DNA of 64,000 nt from Edolisoma coerulescens (Eukaryota; Chordata; Aves; Passeriformes; Campephagidae): positions 802,397 to 866,396 of the forward strand of contig VWZW01006249.1 in NCBI GenBank assembly GCA_013397115.1. Reading direction: 5' to 3'. The notes below the pieces were generated by a model. The model ran no database searches and was not told the DNA's origin. It saw only the letters and a list, made by a program, of their open reading frames with translations. The position numbers were made by a program, and so were the translations under genes. Each line of letters opens with the position of its first letter. Position 1 is the first letter of the stretch. This document shows, in pieces, positions 23,918 through 38,900 of this stretch.

Positions 23918-26900
23918 CTGTTTCAAAGAAAAGTAGCCATTATTGAAATTAATTGTAAAATCTCAAGTTATTTCCAAGAAGTGTTGCCCTGGCCATGCAA
24001 ATTAAATACAACTATTCTTCTGGAAGGCTTCAGATTTAGACCTGCAAAGTTTTAACTAGATGAGTAACTGCATGGAGGACATACAGAATACATTTCAGTA
24101 TCTCAACAGTAGTTCCTTGAACAGGCCAATTCTTACAAAATGTAGCATGGAATAGGAAATAAAAGGAACTCTGACACTGGAAGAAGTCTTCAAAGCTTTC
24201 TTTTGATATGCATATTATGTTATAGGAAAATAAGGCAAGAATTAGATTTTCATGAATTGTTTCACTGGCATCAATTCCATTTGTAGTTTCACAGTCCCAG
24301 ACTAAGAACTGTAGGTTGAGACACCTGAAATTTCTCTTTAGAACAAAACAGCTGAGGAGAAAACATTTCTCTATAATTAGCTGGAGTACTCACCTGGAAG
24401 TGGTTTATGAGGAGGCAACTTTGGATTACTGCTTGGAGTATGAACACTGCATATTTTAATGAAGCCAGCCATTAGCATGATTAATGCAATTCCCATAAGC
24501 AACACTGCCCACCAATAAGCCTAAAAAACAAAACCACAACAACAACAACAACAAGATTTTGTGGGGGCTGGCACACATGCACAAGAGACAGAGGACATTG
24601 AATATAGCTTTTCACTGCATTTTAGAACTCATCAGAAAGCTTTTCTCAAACATCACTGAGAATATGCAACCATAACATTTTAAAGAAATGTCCCCAAACT
24701 TCTTCCACAGAAAAGCCCCAATACTTCCATTCTAGTATCAGAAGGGTACTTCACAGAGGATACACTACAACACAGCTGGATAAGCCTAAAACAATCTACA
24801 GCTTACACAAAATTGCCTATGCAGCTCTCCAACAGTGTTTCAAGCTCTTCTTCCAGTATATTATTATTAAAGGGTCATCTAGCACAATAAAAATGATGAA
24901 TGCTAAAGATCAAAATATTTAGTTCCTTAAAGAAGTCAAAGCATTCAAATACGAAGAGTTAAAACATGAAAGAACAGTAAACTAAAAATGTGAATGAATA
25001 GAGGTAATAACAGATACTATTTATTTGTTTGTTATTTGTTTGTTTCCATTCCCTTCAATCTAGCAAACTTACTTGTTGCACACAGGGTGCTTACAGAAAA
25101 ACTAGTAAAACAAGGGCTAATTATATTTTGAAGCATGCTGAAGCACTCTGCACACAGAGCAACACTTATCAACTGTGAATCTTGATTACAAAGAACATTT
25201 CATATTAGACTTGTAATATAAAAATAAATTTACCACAATCCATTCTGCAATGTTTTCATATAGTTCTGGATTAAAAATTGCTTTCTTTAATCTAGCTAGA
25301 GGGCCATCAGCATCTACTAGCCGACATCTCATAAACACATCACAGTAGCCTTTGAAGTCATTGCAGGGAGATCCAGGTTGCAAAGTAATGGTTTCAAGAT
25401 GAAAGTATTCCTGCCAGTGGCTCGAGCCTGTGCTTGCACAAGTAGCTGGGTCCACTGAAAAGTGAATACAAATTAAACAAACCATTATTGTATTAAAACA
25501 TCTGTGCATGAATATCCACCCTAGTGTTCAATTGTTCGAAATGCTTTTCTATTAATCTGTAAAAATGCAATATTTACCGTTCCTTTCCTACGAAATACAA
25601 TGCAATGTCTGTCTGAAACTACGTATGAATGAAATGCTCTCAAGCGAACAAAAACTCAAGTCCAAACACCACAAGCAGGTTCCTCAGAGCCCTCCTGCTC
25701 TATTTATATTTATGATTCAGACAAATCTTACTTTTTCTCATGCAGCAGACATGGCACAGTTCTCTATCATCCTTGCCATCCGAACTAGCACATGTACACT
25801 CCTCCAAGCCATGCTTCTCACAGATAGAGCCGGCACATTGCTGTGGGAGACAAAAGCACAACAACGCAACAAGTGAAATCAATTTCACTTTTAAGCACAC
25901 TGACATTAGGAAAGATATTAAAAATTAATATCTGAAAGCATAATCATAGGTCTAAAGATGCTTATCAAGAAAAGCAACTGCTTCAATTTTTTTCTAAAGA
26001 TTATAAACAAAAAATTATTACAGTTATTAAACTTCAATATTTTGGCATATTTTCTAGTTTTTAGAAGGTGATTTACCCTATTTTATTTCTTAACACACTA
26101 TCTTTTTTTATAGCCTCAGAGTACCTTGCAAAACATGCACAGCACTACAGTTCACGCCGAAACATGACTACTCAAAACCATGGTTAGAAAAATAAATCAG
26201 ACACACGTATTCACAAATACTTCTCTTGGAAAATAATGAAAATTAATGGCAGAAAAGATTCTGTATTTAATTTCACTGTGTGAGGATCCTTCAAACTCAT
26301 AGTTCAGTGTATTTATAATCTTGTTTCAAAATCAGTAACTATACAAAGACAATTCCTCTATCTTTAAGATGGCTATAAATTAACTGAAAAATATTACAAG
26401 CAGTATTTGATTAAAAACCTGGACTGTGGAAAACAGAGCAACACAAGTTACTGGTCTTTAAGAGGATGATTTTTGCTTGTGTTTGCTTCCAAGTAAACAC
26501 AGATCAATATATAAGAGACTTCCCATCAATATTTCATAGCAACTGCCTTTAACCCAGGAAACTAATGGCAGTTCAGAATAATTCTAATTCCATATGTTTT
26601 CACATCAGTGCTGTACGTACATGTTTGATGGAACTGTGTATTGCCAATAAACGACATTCAACGTCTACTGACAGTACATCCAGTTTTCTAAGGCAACAGA
26701 ATTACATGACCAAGACTGAAGAAAAATGAAAAGGTGGAACTAGAAAATAAAACACTTTCATAATCCTGATTTTTACTAAAAACTTTAAATGTAACCTTCT
26801 CAGACCGTATAGCTACCTTGGGATTTGTTACCTACTTCTTAACCCTTGGTGTACTTTCACTGTTATTTTGACTGACACCAATAAATCAAACATCTATACT

Positions 26901-29900
26901 GAAAAAAAGACTGAGCCTGCACTCCTCTGCAGTAAGTATAGAAACCATACCAACTCACAACACAGTGCCCTGCAATAAACAACATTAGCAGATACATAAG
27001 ACTGTAAAAACCATACCCCCTTTATGCAAACTTGGGTGTTCCTGTTGCACACTGTGAAGTTTTCTTTGGGTTCAGACACTGGACAGAGAGCACTGACACC
27101 ATTACACATTCCTTCCTTAGCACAGTCGGAATCATTCCGACACTTATCTGTCCTCGATTTGAAATCACACTGGGCAGTGCAACACGGGCCTTGGCTGGGG
27201 CTGGAAGGAAACACAAATTGAGGATGCCAAGAAAAAGCATGAACCATTCCAAATGAACTATTCACCCTGAAACCTACTCAATCACTCAAAAAATTTCTGA
27301 TTTGTGCTAATCAAAGTGTGACTTGAAAATAATTTTTCCTGGAGCAAAATTATGCTTATGAACTTCTCACTCATTGTTTAAAGCATTTTAAACAAAATCA
27401 GTATTTTCATAAAAATGCAGGTAAGCAGATTCAGATTCTGAAATACCCACTGAAGTTCCCACTAAATGCCCAAAATGAAAGTGTAGTGTAACACACATGC
27501 ACAATACCTGCAGCTTTTGCCTGGTTTTAACTTGCATTTTTTATCTTCTGGTTGGTTTGCATCATAACAGCATTCATCTTTACACTGGTCACTGTATCCA
27601 CAGTCACACTGCTCTCCTTGCTCAACCAGTCCATTACCACAGATGGGCTGCCCAGACTCTGAAAAACAGCAGTATATTTATGTACAAAGCAGTACAAAGA
27701 ATATGCAAACGCTTATAAACATTAACAAGCATCCAGCTAATCACGACTGAAAGAGCCTGGTCAAGCTGGACTTTAGACTATGGCTCAAGTCAACTTGCAT
27801 TACTGCTTGCCACCCAGCTTAGTCATTCCCACAATTCACAGAATTTTAAGCCTCTGAGTAAAATGTTTTGGCTGATAAGAGTGGGAGTGTAAGAACAAGC
27901 TTTCTGCTTAGTCCCCAAGGGAGCTGCATCCTTTCCTCCACTCCTTTAACCATCAGAGGACCTTAAGGCAAAGGCTGATGGTACTGGGGTGAACTACTCC
28001 AAAATCCAAAGCTGCTGAGTAGATGGGCAAACCTATGTGAGCACAAACTCACAAAATTTGTGAGAGTTCACACATAAGACTCCAGAAAGACAAATTATTG
28101 CAAAATTCTTTTTAATGTCTAAATAGGATTCCCTGTGGTTTAATATGTGCTCCTTACCTCTAGTCCTTTCACAAGCAGCATGACTGAAAACAGTCTGACC
28201 CTGTTTGTTTACTCCCTCCCACCAGGCATTTACAAAGACAGAGAAGAGCCTCCCCCAGCCTCCTCTGCTCCAGACCAAACAGGCTCTCTTGGACTCTCCT
28301 CGTATATCAGATGCTCCAATCCCTTAATCCTTGTGGCCCTTTGCTGGACTCACTCCAGTATGTCCCGCTGTTTCTGTGCTGGGCAGCCCAGAACTTGACA
28401 TAGTACTGGAGATCTCAAATTCTATTCTTTACTTACAGAGTCTTTCAGTAAATTAAAAAAAAATTAGGATAAATAAAAATAAATAAAATAAATCTTTAAT
28501 TAAGCATTACAGTAATATCTTAGCCATTCTGCTTTGAGAAGGATTAAATACATACCAACAAAACAATTATTTCTCTTCTTCTCAAGAACTTGGCTGATAT
28601 TTCGAATGCTACAGATAGAGAACTTATTGTTGTTAAGTTTGTCTCCCGACGTAGCTCTTGCATACATGATATAATTGCCATTTTCCTTCTGTCCCAAGTT
28701 CTTAGACTCTCCAGGAGTGCACTCCATTCCAGAATCATGCTGCAAAACAAATATTTTACATCTCAATCATGGCAGGTGCAAAAGTAACCTGGATTTGGTA
28801 GCCTTAACACAGAATAAAAAAAGTAACAATTAACCACCATCTTGCACTCTAAAGTTCCTTTCAATACAAAAACTATATGTAAACCCAAGGTTTGATTTTG
28901 GGTTCTGTTTGTTGTTGTTGTTTTTTTTTCCCCCCAAGACAACAGTAGCAAGTACCTAATTTCTTAAGTTTCATCTTACTTGCATTCTTGGTAATGTACC
29001 CCCAAGTGCATATCCCGGAATGAATACTGACTTGGAAAAGATGCCATCTCCTAAAAAGAGTGGCTTTATGACCACAAAAGGGTAATCAGCTTTCTGTGAA
29101 ATAAAAGCAGGAGGAGTTAACAGAAACCACAGTCCATTCTTCTTGCTTGCTTTGAGGGAGGTACAAAGAGAACTTGAAAATAGAGCAGGAGTCTGTCAGC
29201 CAGGGACTACACTGACAATATCCAGCATGAGGAACAAAATGCATTACACACTGGCAAAACAAAAAGCCTCATGCTTTCAAGCTTGCATCCCTAAATGACT
29301 GTGAAACAGATCTGCTCAAAAACATTCTTCTTGGTATCCTAATTCCCTCCACTATTTTCTTAGATAAACTTTTAAGTATAAATAATCTAAAATAAACGTG
29401 AGCTACTTGTTGAATAAAGTGTCATCTTAATCAATTTTGCAGTGCTTCTTCCTCCTCGCCAGGATAAAGTATAATACATTTAACAAGATGCGTGTGACCC
29501 TACTCTTCATAAAGACAGGGAAGTATTTAGGGAACAATAATAAAGTACCTTTGTAAGGGACTGAACTAATATAAATAAACAATTCACAAAATGCACTGTT
29601 GCACCAGTGTTGTCAAATACTCATAAAAGGGCTCAGTTGCCATCCATTTTGTTTGTATACAATGTATGTGCACATATGCTCATGGAGTCAGGATTCTACT
29701 TTCCTTGTTTATAAGAAGTAAAACTTTCATTTGTAAGTATTCCTTTGAAATGGCTGAGAGTGAGTTAACAGATCACAAGTAATACTTACAGGGGAACCAA
29801 AGTTATGCCCAACCTCATGTGCAAAGGTAATGTGAGAAACCTTGGGGGGCACATGAGAGCCATAGTTCTGGACAGTGATGATTCCAGTGTTCAGAGACTT

Positions 29901-32900
29901 CTTCTTACCATCCGAATACAATTTGCTTTTTTCACATATTCCACCAGAGCTTCCTGCATTCAGACAGAAGTACAACAGTCACCCATTTAGGAAAAGAAGT
30001 GTAACTTGTCTACTGACATCCAGGGCAACAAACAGTTTGCCTCTGCAGGTTTACAGACTAAGAGTTCTTCTCCATAATCAATATCAACACAACCTTGAAA
30101 GTAGATTAGATTCATTCACACTGATGCTCTCAACACTGATTAGATACATTCACACACGAAGTTGGCTGGTTTAGAATAGCTTTTGAGAGCTATTTTGGGC
30201 ATTCACTGCATGGACGAGCCTTTATTTCATCATACCTGTAAGTACAAGACTAGCAGGGTGCAACGTCCAATAGAAGTAGCCTCAATCTACATCCCATTTG
30301 GATTTCACTAAGTAAAAAAATCCATGGTTAAATTTGGAGATCCTCTCTCATAGCAAGAGCATTTATATGAGATGCCAATTTATCATTGTCAGAAAAAGTA
30401 CAAACTAAAGCTGAAAATGCTTTTGGTGTATTGTTTAATGAGACCTATGTTTAGAAGGTTGGCACTCAAGTGCATCACACTTCCTGTTTGGTAAATTCCC
30501 GAAATTTTGACTTTAATTTCACCAAACTTTTCCATAACTTGAGGTTTTTACTGAAGCAGTATTAATGTTCTAAAATTCAGCTATTCTACTGCTAATGTAA
30601 ATGATGTCTAAAAATCACTCTAAAGAAGTTTTCCTTTCTGAAGTAAAATTTCGATTTAGTGATTTTCTGAAGTAAAGTTTCGATTTCTGTTTGATCTATG
30701 TCAGCACGTATGTTAAGGATGAGAATCTCAAAGATCACAGTTTTTCCTCAATTAAATTCAGTTTTGGAAGCAGTGTTTACAGAGTGCACATTCCAATTCG
30801 TCCCGTGCTTGCTCAGTGGATACACTAGACTAGTCATCACAGACCCAATTGCTCATTTCTAGTCACCAGCTGGGCATTATTTTTCCTATGGTTCTTCCAC
30901 AGTCACTAAGGTTAGTCCACACAGGTCCCTCTAACATACTGCAGTCATGGGTCTATTGATCTCTTACCCCTTATGAACAGTTTCATTTTTCTTCCACCAT
31001 TACTCAAATTCTGTTATAGCTCTCAATAATGTTCTCATTAAGGTATCCAGTCTCTTGCAAAGTCTCACAGACTGAGATTTTTTTACATCAAAGGACACAC
31101 TTTAGACCCAAAATACACAACTAGACTGAAACCAATGAGAATCAGTTAAAGAAGAGTCACAGAATAATTACTGTTATCTCCCAGAACAAGATCTCACTGA
31201 TTTAAAAAAAAATTTCTTTCAATACTACCTAGAAAAACCTAAAGGTTCTGCAGTGTACTTCTACTACAAAATTTAAACTGCATAGTTGTAAGCTCTTTTT
31301 ATATAGAGCAGAAATACTTGTTTCATCTGTCACTTTACTGGTCACTCATACCTACCATAAATAAAAAGCAATCCAAGTAATATCACCTTTGTATAACAAA
31401 ATAAATATGCTTTTCTTTATTGTTCATATCCTGCTCATCAGAAATACAGAAAGATTAATTGAAACGACACAATATACTAAAAAAAAAAATTAACCATACA
31501 CAACCAAAATTGTGAAAAGCTAGGAGATTTTTGTGTGTTTGCTGTCAGTTCAGAAGACACAGTCTACCTTTCTTGTAGTGCCTACCTACAATACTTTATC
31601 TCATAGCACTGAAGGCTTGTATAAAATTACCTGAAGGGGCTCCAACCCAAGCCAGACCAAGGACTCCATCATCAAAATCACGGTCTGTAAACACATAGGC
31701 CAAGCAATAATCATCATGATTCTGTTCTGAGTTCAGTTCCAGAAACTTTTCCACACCAATGTTAGGAAATCTAAAGGGATTGGAAGAGTCCTTCTCATCT
31801 ACAGTTGTGTTAATCTAAAAGTAAATTGAAACAAACTGTAAGACAGGATTCATTTCCACTTGCACATGCCAGCTAAGAGGCTTACTGTTGTCAGTACCTT
31901 GCTATGTTACGTAGTTAAAGATGATGTTTAAAATTTACATGCCTTGACAAGTTACCATCCCAATATTTAGAAAACAAAGTGCAACAGTAAATGAAGAATT
32001 GCATTTGTGTAGTAAATTGCCATTCACCTATTTCCTTCTACTTCCTTTCCATCAGTAGCCAAAAATTTGTATTTATCCTCCTAAATTATCACTTTTACAA
32101 GGAAGTCTCAACCTGGATAGCCATTCTCTATTTTAGTATTACAGTTCCTGGACAGTAACAATAGTCTATTCACCACACAACAACGGTGCTGAAACAAAGT
32201 AAGTTGATTCCCATAGAAAAACTGACCACAGCTTAGTAACAGAAGTAGTGGGCTTTTGACAATAAACACTAAAACCAAGCCAAATAAATGGTTTAGGGCA
32301 TCATTTACTGCAGAGACACTTGTGCTAAAGAACTGTTATAAAACAATAAATGGGTACAAGTGAACAGGAACAGGGCATTTGAAGAATAGAGCCTCCAAGC
32401 AGCATCAGTGAAGCTGAAAGCATTTCCAACACAACTTACTCTGATTCGTTTCACCATGAAGCTGATGTTACGGATCCCTGAAAAATCTGTTGACTGGTAA
32501 ATTGTGTCAATCGCTTTAACATGGCTGGAAATCTGTCAAAAACAAAAGTATCTACAGTTCAAAGATCTGTGCACTACACTATAGCTCATCTCAAACAGCA
32601 ACAGCTGCAAGGCCTACACTTCTACGATATATCATATTGTGCTCTAGGAACTCCACCAAGCCTTTTTAATTAAATGATGGCCCACAATGGAAATAAATCA
32701 CTACCAGTACCTGCATCACCACCATGCCAGATACCACCAAAGGATTTTGCCATTTGCCTTTTTTTAAACACATAATTCCATCAACTTTCAGATACCTGAT
32801 ACTCCTTTATTCATTGCCTTGGTAAGACAACACTGTAGTTCAAATCGCATTCAAAGCACTGTATTTCTTTTTTGGAGAAAAAAATTTACTTGTTAAGAAT

Positions 32901-35900
32901 TATTCTTTCATTTCTGGCAGAACACAAATGTGGAAAAATGAATCATTTACCTTTTCTAAGAGCACACAAATGCTAGCACACTAAAAGCTGATTTTGAAGG
33001 TGACTTCAGAGCTTTGAAAAATGTTACTCAAATTGCCTATGTACAGTGTGATCAATAAATAGTAAAATTCAGATCTGCAAGTGGCAGTGAAACTTCAGAC
33101 TTCAGGAGAAGCATGTTAACATGCTTATTTTTAGCAAATTATGAGCAAAAACACTAAATCAAATTGATCCTTTTCCCAGTTAATAGTATATTGACAAATG
33201 AAAAGCATCTGCCTTTAGCTGCCACTGCTTTTTTGACCATCAGAAACTACAGGAATAGATCTCAGCATCATTAGCTCACAGTGTTTTGAGCTAAAATTTC
33301 AAAGGGAAGCCTATGCAAGAGGCTTGGCAGGCTGTCAAACAGGACAGAACTCTCCAGGAAATATTATTTTTCTGAGTAAGAATTGAGAACAGTCAGACTG
33401 CAAGTCCTGCTCAGAGGTGCTAAACACACCACAGCTGCCATTTAAGGAGGCACAAGTGCCCAGCACTTTTGTCACAGAAACAGCATCTTTTTAGCAAAAT
33501 AAAAAATGATGTTTCAATTATGTCAAGACCACTTTAACAAATGAAATAAGACATTATAAAGTAAATAAGCAAAAATACATGCAGATAAGTTACATGAAAT
33601 TTATCAGGACTACATGAAGTAAAAGCAGATTATTTAAAACAAAAGGATTGGAAATACCTGTGCGATCACAGCTTCCCTGGTTCCATAATGCTTGTAGAAT
33701 AAATGATCAGTCTGGATGTACAGCTGACACGTGTTTTTTTCAGCCTGAGTGGCACGCTTTTTTCTCAAAAGCTGTGGATCATCCTTCTTAGGCTCTTCAA
33801 CAGGCTTCTAAACACGCACAGGAAAGAAATACATTGATTTTGTAGCTCTGCATGCTGAACTAGATTACGTAAAAACAACAATGAATTTTTATAAACATCC
33901 TCCACTAATACAAACAGATCTTCATTCTTTTTCTTTAACTTGCAAAGTTTGATGAATCTTGAATTAAGTACATTATACTCAGTTTTCAAATACTTTGAAT
34001 GTAATCTTTGCAAAAGCTCTCTCTGCATTTCATTTTATATTACAAAAGGCAGTCAATGTTACATAGATTTTTTTTCATTCACGTGATCTTTGTAATTTTT
34101 CTTTATTATAATCCTTTTCTAAGATAAACAGTTGGTAGATTAGGAAAAAATCAGCACTGGTGGGATTTAACTGCACCTCCCATAACACCAGTTATTTCAA
34201 ATTGTAATTACCTTAGTCAGCTATCTCAGCAAACAGAAATGTTTATGCACTTCAGCATGGAAGAAAAGGGACACTGAACATGAAGTTAAAGGAACACTGG
34301 TAAGTCAAAGTGGTATCTGGTACCAGTATACAGTACTCACTGGTTGATGGCCCTCTCTCTCCATGAAGTTTTACAAGCAACTTTTTGGGAAAGCATGTTA
34401 TTGTTACCAATGCTGAAAAGTGCATTAATGTTGACAGTTTCTGGAGTCACAACATAAATAAACTAAGTTGCTAATGCTATTTAACAAGCCACATTGCATA
34501 GTTCTCTTGGTATATATTTAGCTGACACCACAAAATTATGCCAAGACTTGGAACAGCTCAGAACACAGCTAAGTCTCAGAGAAACTCAATAACTTGCTGT
34601 TGGGAAAAAAAATATTCCATGACATGTGGTGCAAACCTGAAGGCAAACCCACTGTGGGACTCTACCCAGGTACACAAGTTCCTCCCACAGGACACTTACC
34701 TCTTACAGCAGCCGATCTGTAACATGCTGTAACCCCTTCAAGCTTACAGGGTTGTCAGGAAGACCCTCCCACCAATATCACTCAATTTTCCACTGAAAGC
34801 ACTCAGATATCCCAAGTGTGTTACATTAACATAACTCAAAAATCTAGAAGTTATTACTCTTTAGAACCAATGTATTACTTGGAGATCAAGGGATCTTGAA
34901 ACTCTTCCTTCTCAACTGCAATTAAGTATATTCCTCATTTCAAGCTTGATTTCCACATCCGTCTAAAATTCTAATTGTTGAAAAACTTGAGATCATGTAG
35001 GATTCATTAAGACTCTAAGTAGCACATCTATGCTACAGAAGCAATGAGAAAAAGAATTTAGAAAAATTATGTTAAAAGGAAACCTCCAGCAATAATTAAG
35101 TATCTCACAATGTGGAGGGATGATGGCTCACCAAAAGTAAAAGAGACAACACACAAGAAATAGGAAGTTATCACACTAACTACTAATCAATATAATCCAT
35201 TAGCCTTTGTTGTACCTCTGTTGTTGGTTCTTCTATACCAGTCATCTGGTACTTCTGCATTCTTTCAAATACTGAATGATCTGCACAACCTCCTTGTGGT
35301 CCATATTTATGTGGATATTCTAAAAAGAGGAAGGCCAGGTTGAGTTTTCAAATTCCAAGTACAAGTCCAAAATACGGCTGCATCACTGCAATTTATTCAG
35401 TTTGTGTCCAATGTTGTGCATGTGGTTTGAGGGAAGCATTAGAAGATTCAAGGTTTATGCAGCTTTTTTTCATTAAACATTTCTACTAAGACATTCTTAG
35501 TTTTACAAACAGAACAAAAGTGACATTTGCTTCTTAACATTATTTTCTCAGGCAGCACAAGAAAATATGATGAGCAGTGTCTAACATAAAAATGAGAGCT
35601 TTTATTTACACATCTGTACCCACTTGCTTTAACTAAAAGCAGCCTTCAAAAAATGACATCACAATGGAAAGTTATTAAAGATGAAGTATACTAAAGACTG
35701 CTTGGATAAGAGAAAGGGTTTTTTTATGCTACTCAGTAAATGAACTAAGAAACCTTGCTAATGTTCTTAGAGGATTTTATTGTTTTATTCATCTGCCACA
35801 GATTTTTTGGAAGTATTCACATTATGCATAAGAAGGGAAATGCTAATGGATAGAATCACGGTTTAGTTAACCACTACGTGTTGGTTAAACATGCCAGAGA

Positions 35901-38900
35901 TCCAAACTAGTGAGAATATCCTACAATCACCTGCTCAACAAGGGCAACCCTTCAACAGTTGCCAGCGCAGACCTCATTGCATAAGGAATGTGCTTCAGAC
36001 ACACATGCTCAGGTTTTATTGTCAGTACCTATTGCAGATTTGTCACCTGTATTTGCAGAAGCTTCCTCTGGAGATGAGAAGTACTGAATACTTGTCCCTT
36101 AGATTTCTTTGCAGATTGGATCCCATTGTAAATTGGTGCCCGAGTAGGAAATAACGGAATACAGATTATGGTAGCCACAGATTTGAATACTTAACAAGTC
36201 AGTTTCTGTAGGGCAAACCACAGTTTTAACATCTCAACAGCGGGTCACTTTTGTCAGAAATGTGCAAACTTTACCAAGGTTTGTTGTTTTTTGGGAGTTG
36301 TTGGTTGGTTTGTTTGTTTCTTATTTTTGTTTGGTGAGGGGATCCAAATTCACAGAGTAAATAGAACAGACATGTAAGAGCAGACTTGTAAAGCCTAGGC
36401 ACCAAGGACCTGATGCCCACATTATATGCATTTCAGGTGATTTTGCCCTGGACTAGCTCCAGTCTGGGCTGTGGAGTCAAGGCTTGGCAGCAGCTGGAGC
36501 AGAGCAGATGTGCTTCCTTGGAGTATGGGCTCTTATATGGTTTCATCTGGCAGCTGCCTTTAATTATCTTTGACTCTTATGCCCGTTTCCTGCAGTCATA
36601 CTGCACAATACTGCTAAACTATGTCAATATACAGCTTACCCTGTAAGTTTATTTCATGACTTTCTGCATATTAGTTTCCCTCATTTCAATTTCTACCACC
36701 ACCCAAATACCATTTTTGAGCTGCTATCTCGTCACATTCCTCCCAGCACAATTAGCCCTAGTACAGTGCCAGAAGAATGGAGAGAAAAAGAGAAATATGC
36801 TCTTACTGCAAAAGTCACCTCATCCAATTTGCTCCAGCACAATAGTGGAACGCTGACTTGGCTACAACCAATATTAAACAAAAAGCACCACTCTGTTGGA
36901 GTCGCCTTGTACTTTTTGGGATCCTGTTTAATACCACTAGATTGGAGTTACGAGCAAAGGACTGTAGATATGATCCTTCCCTTCTCCATCTCCACCACCC
37001 TTTTTTCCTCCCACAATAGTATTAAAAAATTCTACTGTATTTAGTCCAATGCGAATTTTCATTACCTTCGACCTGACTTCACACCACTGTCTGTTTATGT
37101 CTGCAGCAGCAGCAGGTTACCCAGGGGCAGGAGCAATGGCCCATCCTGCCTTCCCACCACACACTGCCCCTGCAGAAAACCACTGTACCCGAAACAACTC
37201 CTGCAGGAGCCCCACTCTGAAGCATTATGACAGAACAGTACTGGAAATAAATACTCTCAGTGTATTACACAAAATAATCTGTCTTTTCTCTCTATCTTGT
37301 TTCCCAAAGATGTTAGGAAATCCCTTAACACATTTTTTATACTGACTGCCTGCAATTCAAATATTTCTCACTTCAAAAGTAATAATCTAGTAAGAAACAC
37401 TTTAAAGCCATGACAGTTAAAATTACAAAAAAATGAACACAAAACAGTCTGCAATAACAATTGCCAAGGTTTTGCGTGTGCTGGAAAAGATAAATCCCCC
37501 ACCGACAGATTTGAAACCACCCTGCTAATCACAGGAGACAGGTAATACAGTTAGTTCACTTTAGAACCATTTACAACTTACAGGGCAAGTTGCATATGAA
37601 GTTTTCATTTGCTAAATGCTGAACTGCCCCCTGAACTGTGAAGGCACCTCTTCATCTTTTGAGACTTCCTATTTCCATCATCCCCTGCAGCAGTTCCATT
37701 CTTACATTTCTGAAGCTAAGCAAGAACTACATGGTGCCAGATGACTTAGACAGTTTTGGCCCACAAGACAGAAGCCTAATCCATGCTCTTGTGAAGCTTT
37801 TCAATGCTCTGAGATGTGCCACCTTTCTGTGCAGCCTTCTGCCAGCTCTTTGGGATCGAGAGCTTCTTAGCCTATCCCTACCACAACCCTGTGAAGTGAA
37901 AAGGAAAAAAGCATGCCTTCACCATGAACTGATTGCTTACAGTGAATGCAGAGTTGAGGAGAAAATAGAAGACTATTTTCCAACAGGGCTACAGAAGAAG
38001 AGGTTAATAACAGGTTCAATCTTCTAACTAGAAAAATAATTAGGCAAAAAAAACTCCAACTTTTTCTTTTCCAGCATTGTCCATTTTCAGTTTTTGTACA
38101 TACTGGCAGAATGTTAAAAAATAATAAAGAGTAGAATAAAATAACAATAAATCTAAAAACCACCCACAAAATCTTGTCATTTCATGCTTTCTGACAACAA
38201 TGTCTTATTCTAACTAGATGACAGATGATTTTTAATGATATATACAACTCCAGATGCTCAAAATAAGGATTTTTTCCTTTTAAGAAAGTGTACTATCTTC
38301 CACAAAGCCATTCCTGAACATTTGGCTTTTCTTCTTCTAATTATCAGTAAAAAGTGTGATCTGTTAAGCATTTAGGTGAACTACTTAATAATTACTGGAT
38401 TTAGGCATCTGGGACAAGGATGACATCAAACTTCCACTACAAATGATGAAAACTCAATTCTTTAACAGCCACAGAGATTTGTCCAATACTAGCAAAAGCA
38501 ATAATGTCAGAATAAAACTCATATGTAAGCAGATACAAAAAAAAAATCCATATTACAGATTTCATTTGCAGCACTCTGTGACACTGTGCTCCCATGACAA
38601 CTGTCATCACAATGTGATGAAAAAGAAACCAGGTTCTCATTAATAACAGTCTGCAGTGGTCAGTCCATTCAGCAGATAGGGCTTTGCAAAATTACAAACC
38701 CCTTCACTTTCTGTTCTTAGTTGTATGGTTCTTCCAAGACCGTAAAGACAATGAAGTGACCGTGTTAATTTTCCTGAAGGTCTGAACAGGATTTTCCTGT
38801 ATACTGTTGATCTGACAAAATACTGATTTTGTATTTTACAGTATGAACTCAGGGATACACTTGGAGCAAATGTGATTTAAATACAGTAAATATAGTTCAA

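Larger units (their letters stand above)
23918..25233 (-). other. ADAM10: ADAM10 introns 15 and 14
   Basis: Intron 15 is 23918-24393, intron 14 is 24521-25233 (exon 15 between). They hold an (AAC)n run at 24537-24553 and a TTTG/TTTA-rich stretch at 25015-25048. Nothing else recognised. Confidence 0.85.
27659..28555 (-). other. ADAM10: ADAM10 intron 10
   Basis: Contains a CR1 LINE 3'-end fragment in the same transcriptional orientation (about 28190-28430) and an (AAAT)n run at 28466-28495. Confidence 0.8.

Noticed and set aside
37638..38027. 129-codon + strand open frame in ADAM10 intron 4
   Set aside because: GTG start, no recognisable domain, antisense to ADAM10 in a plain intron.
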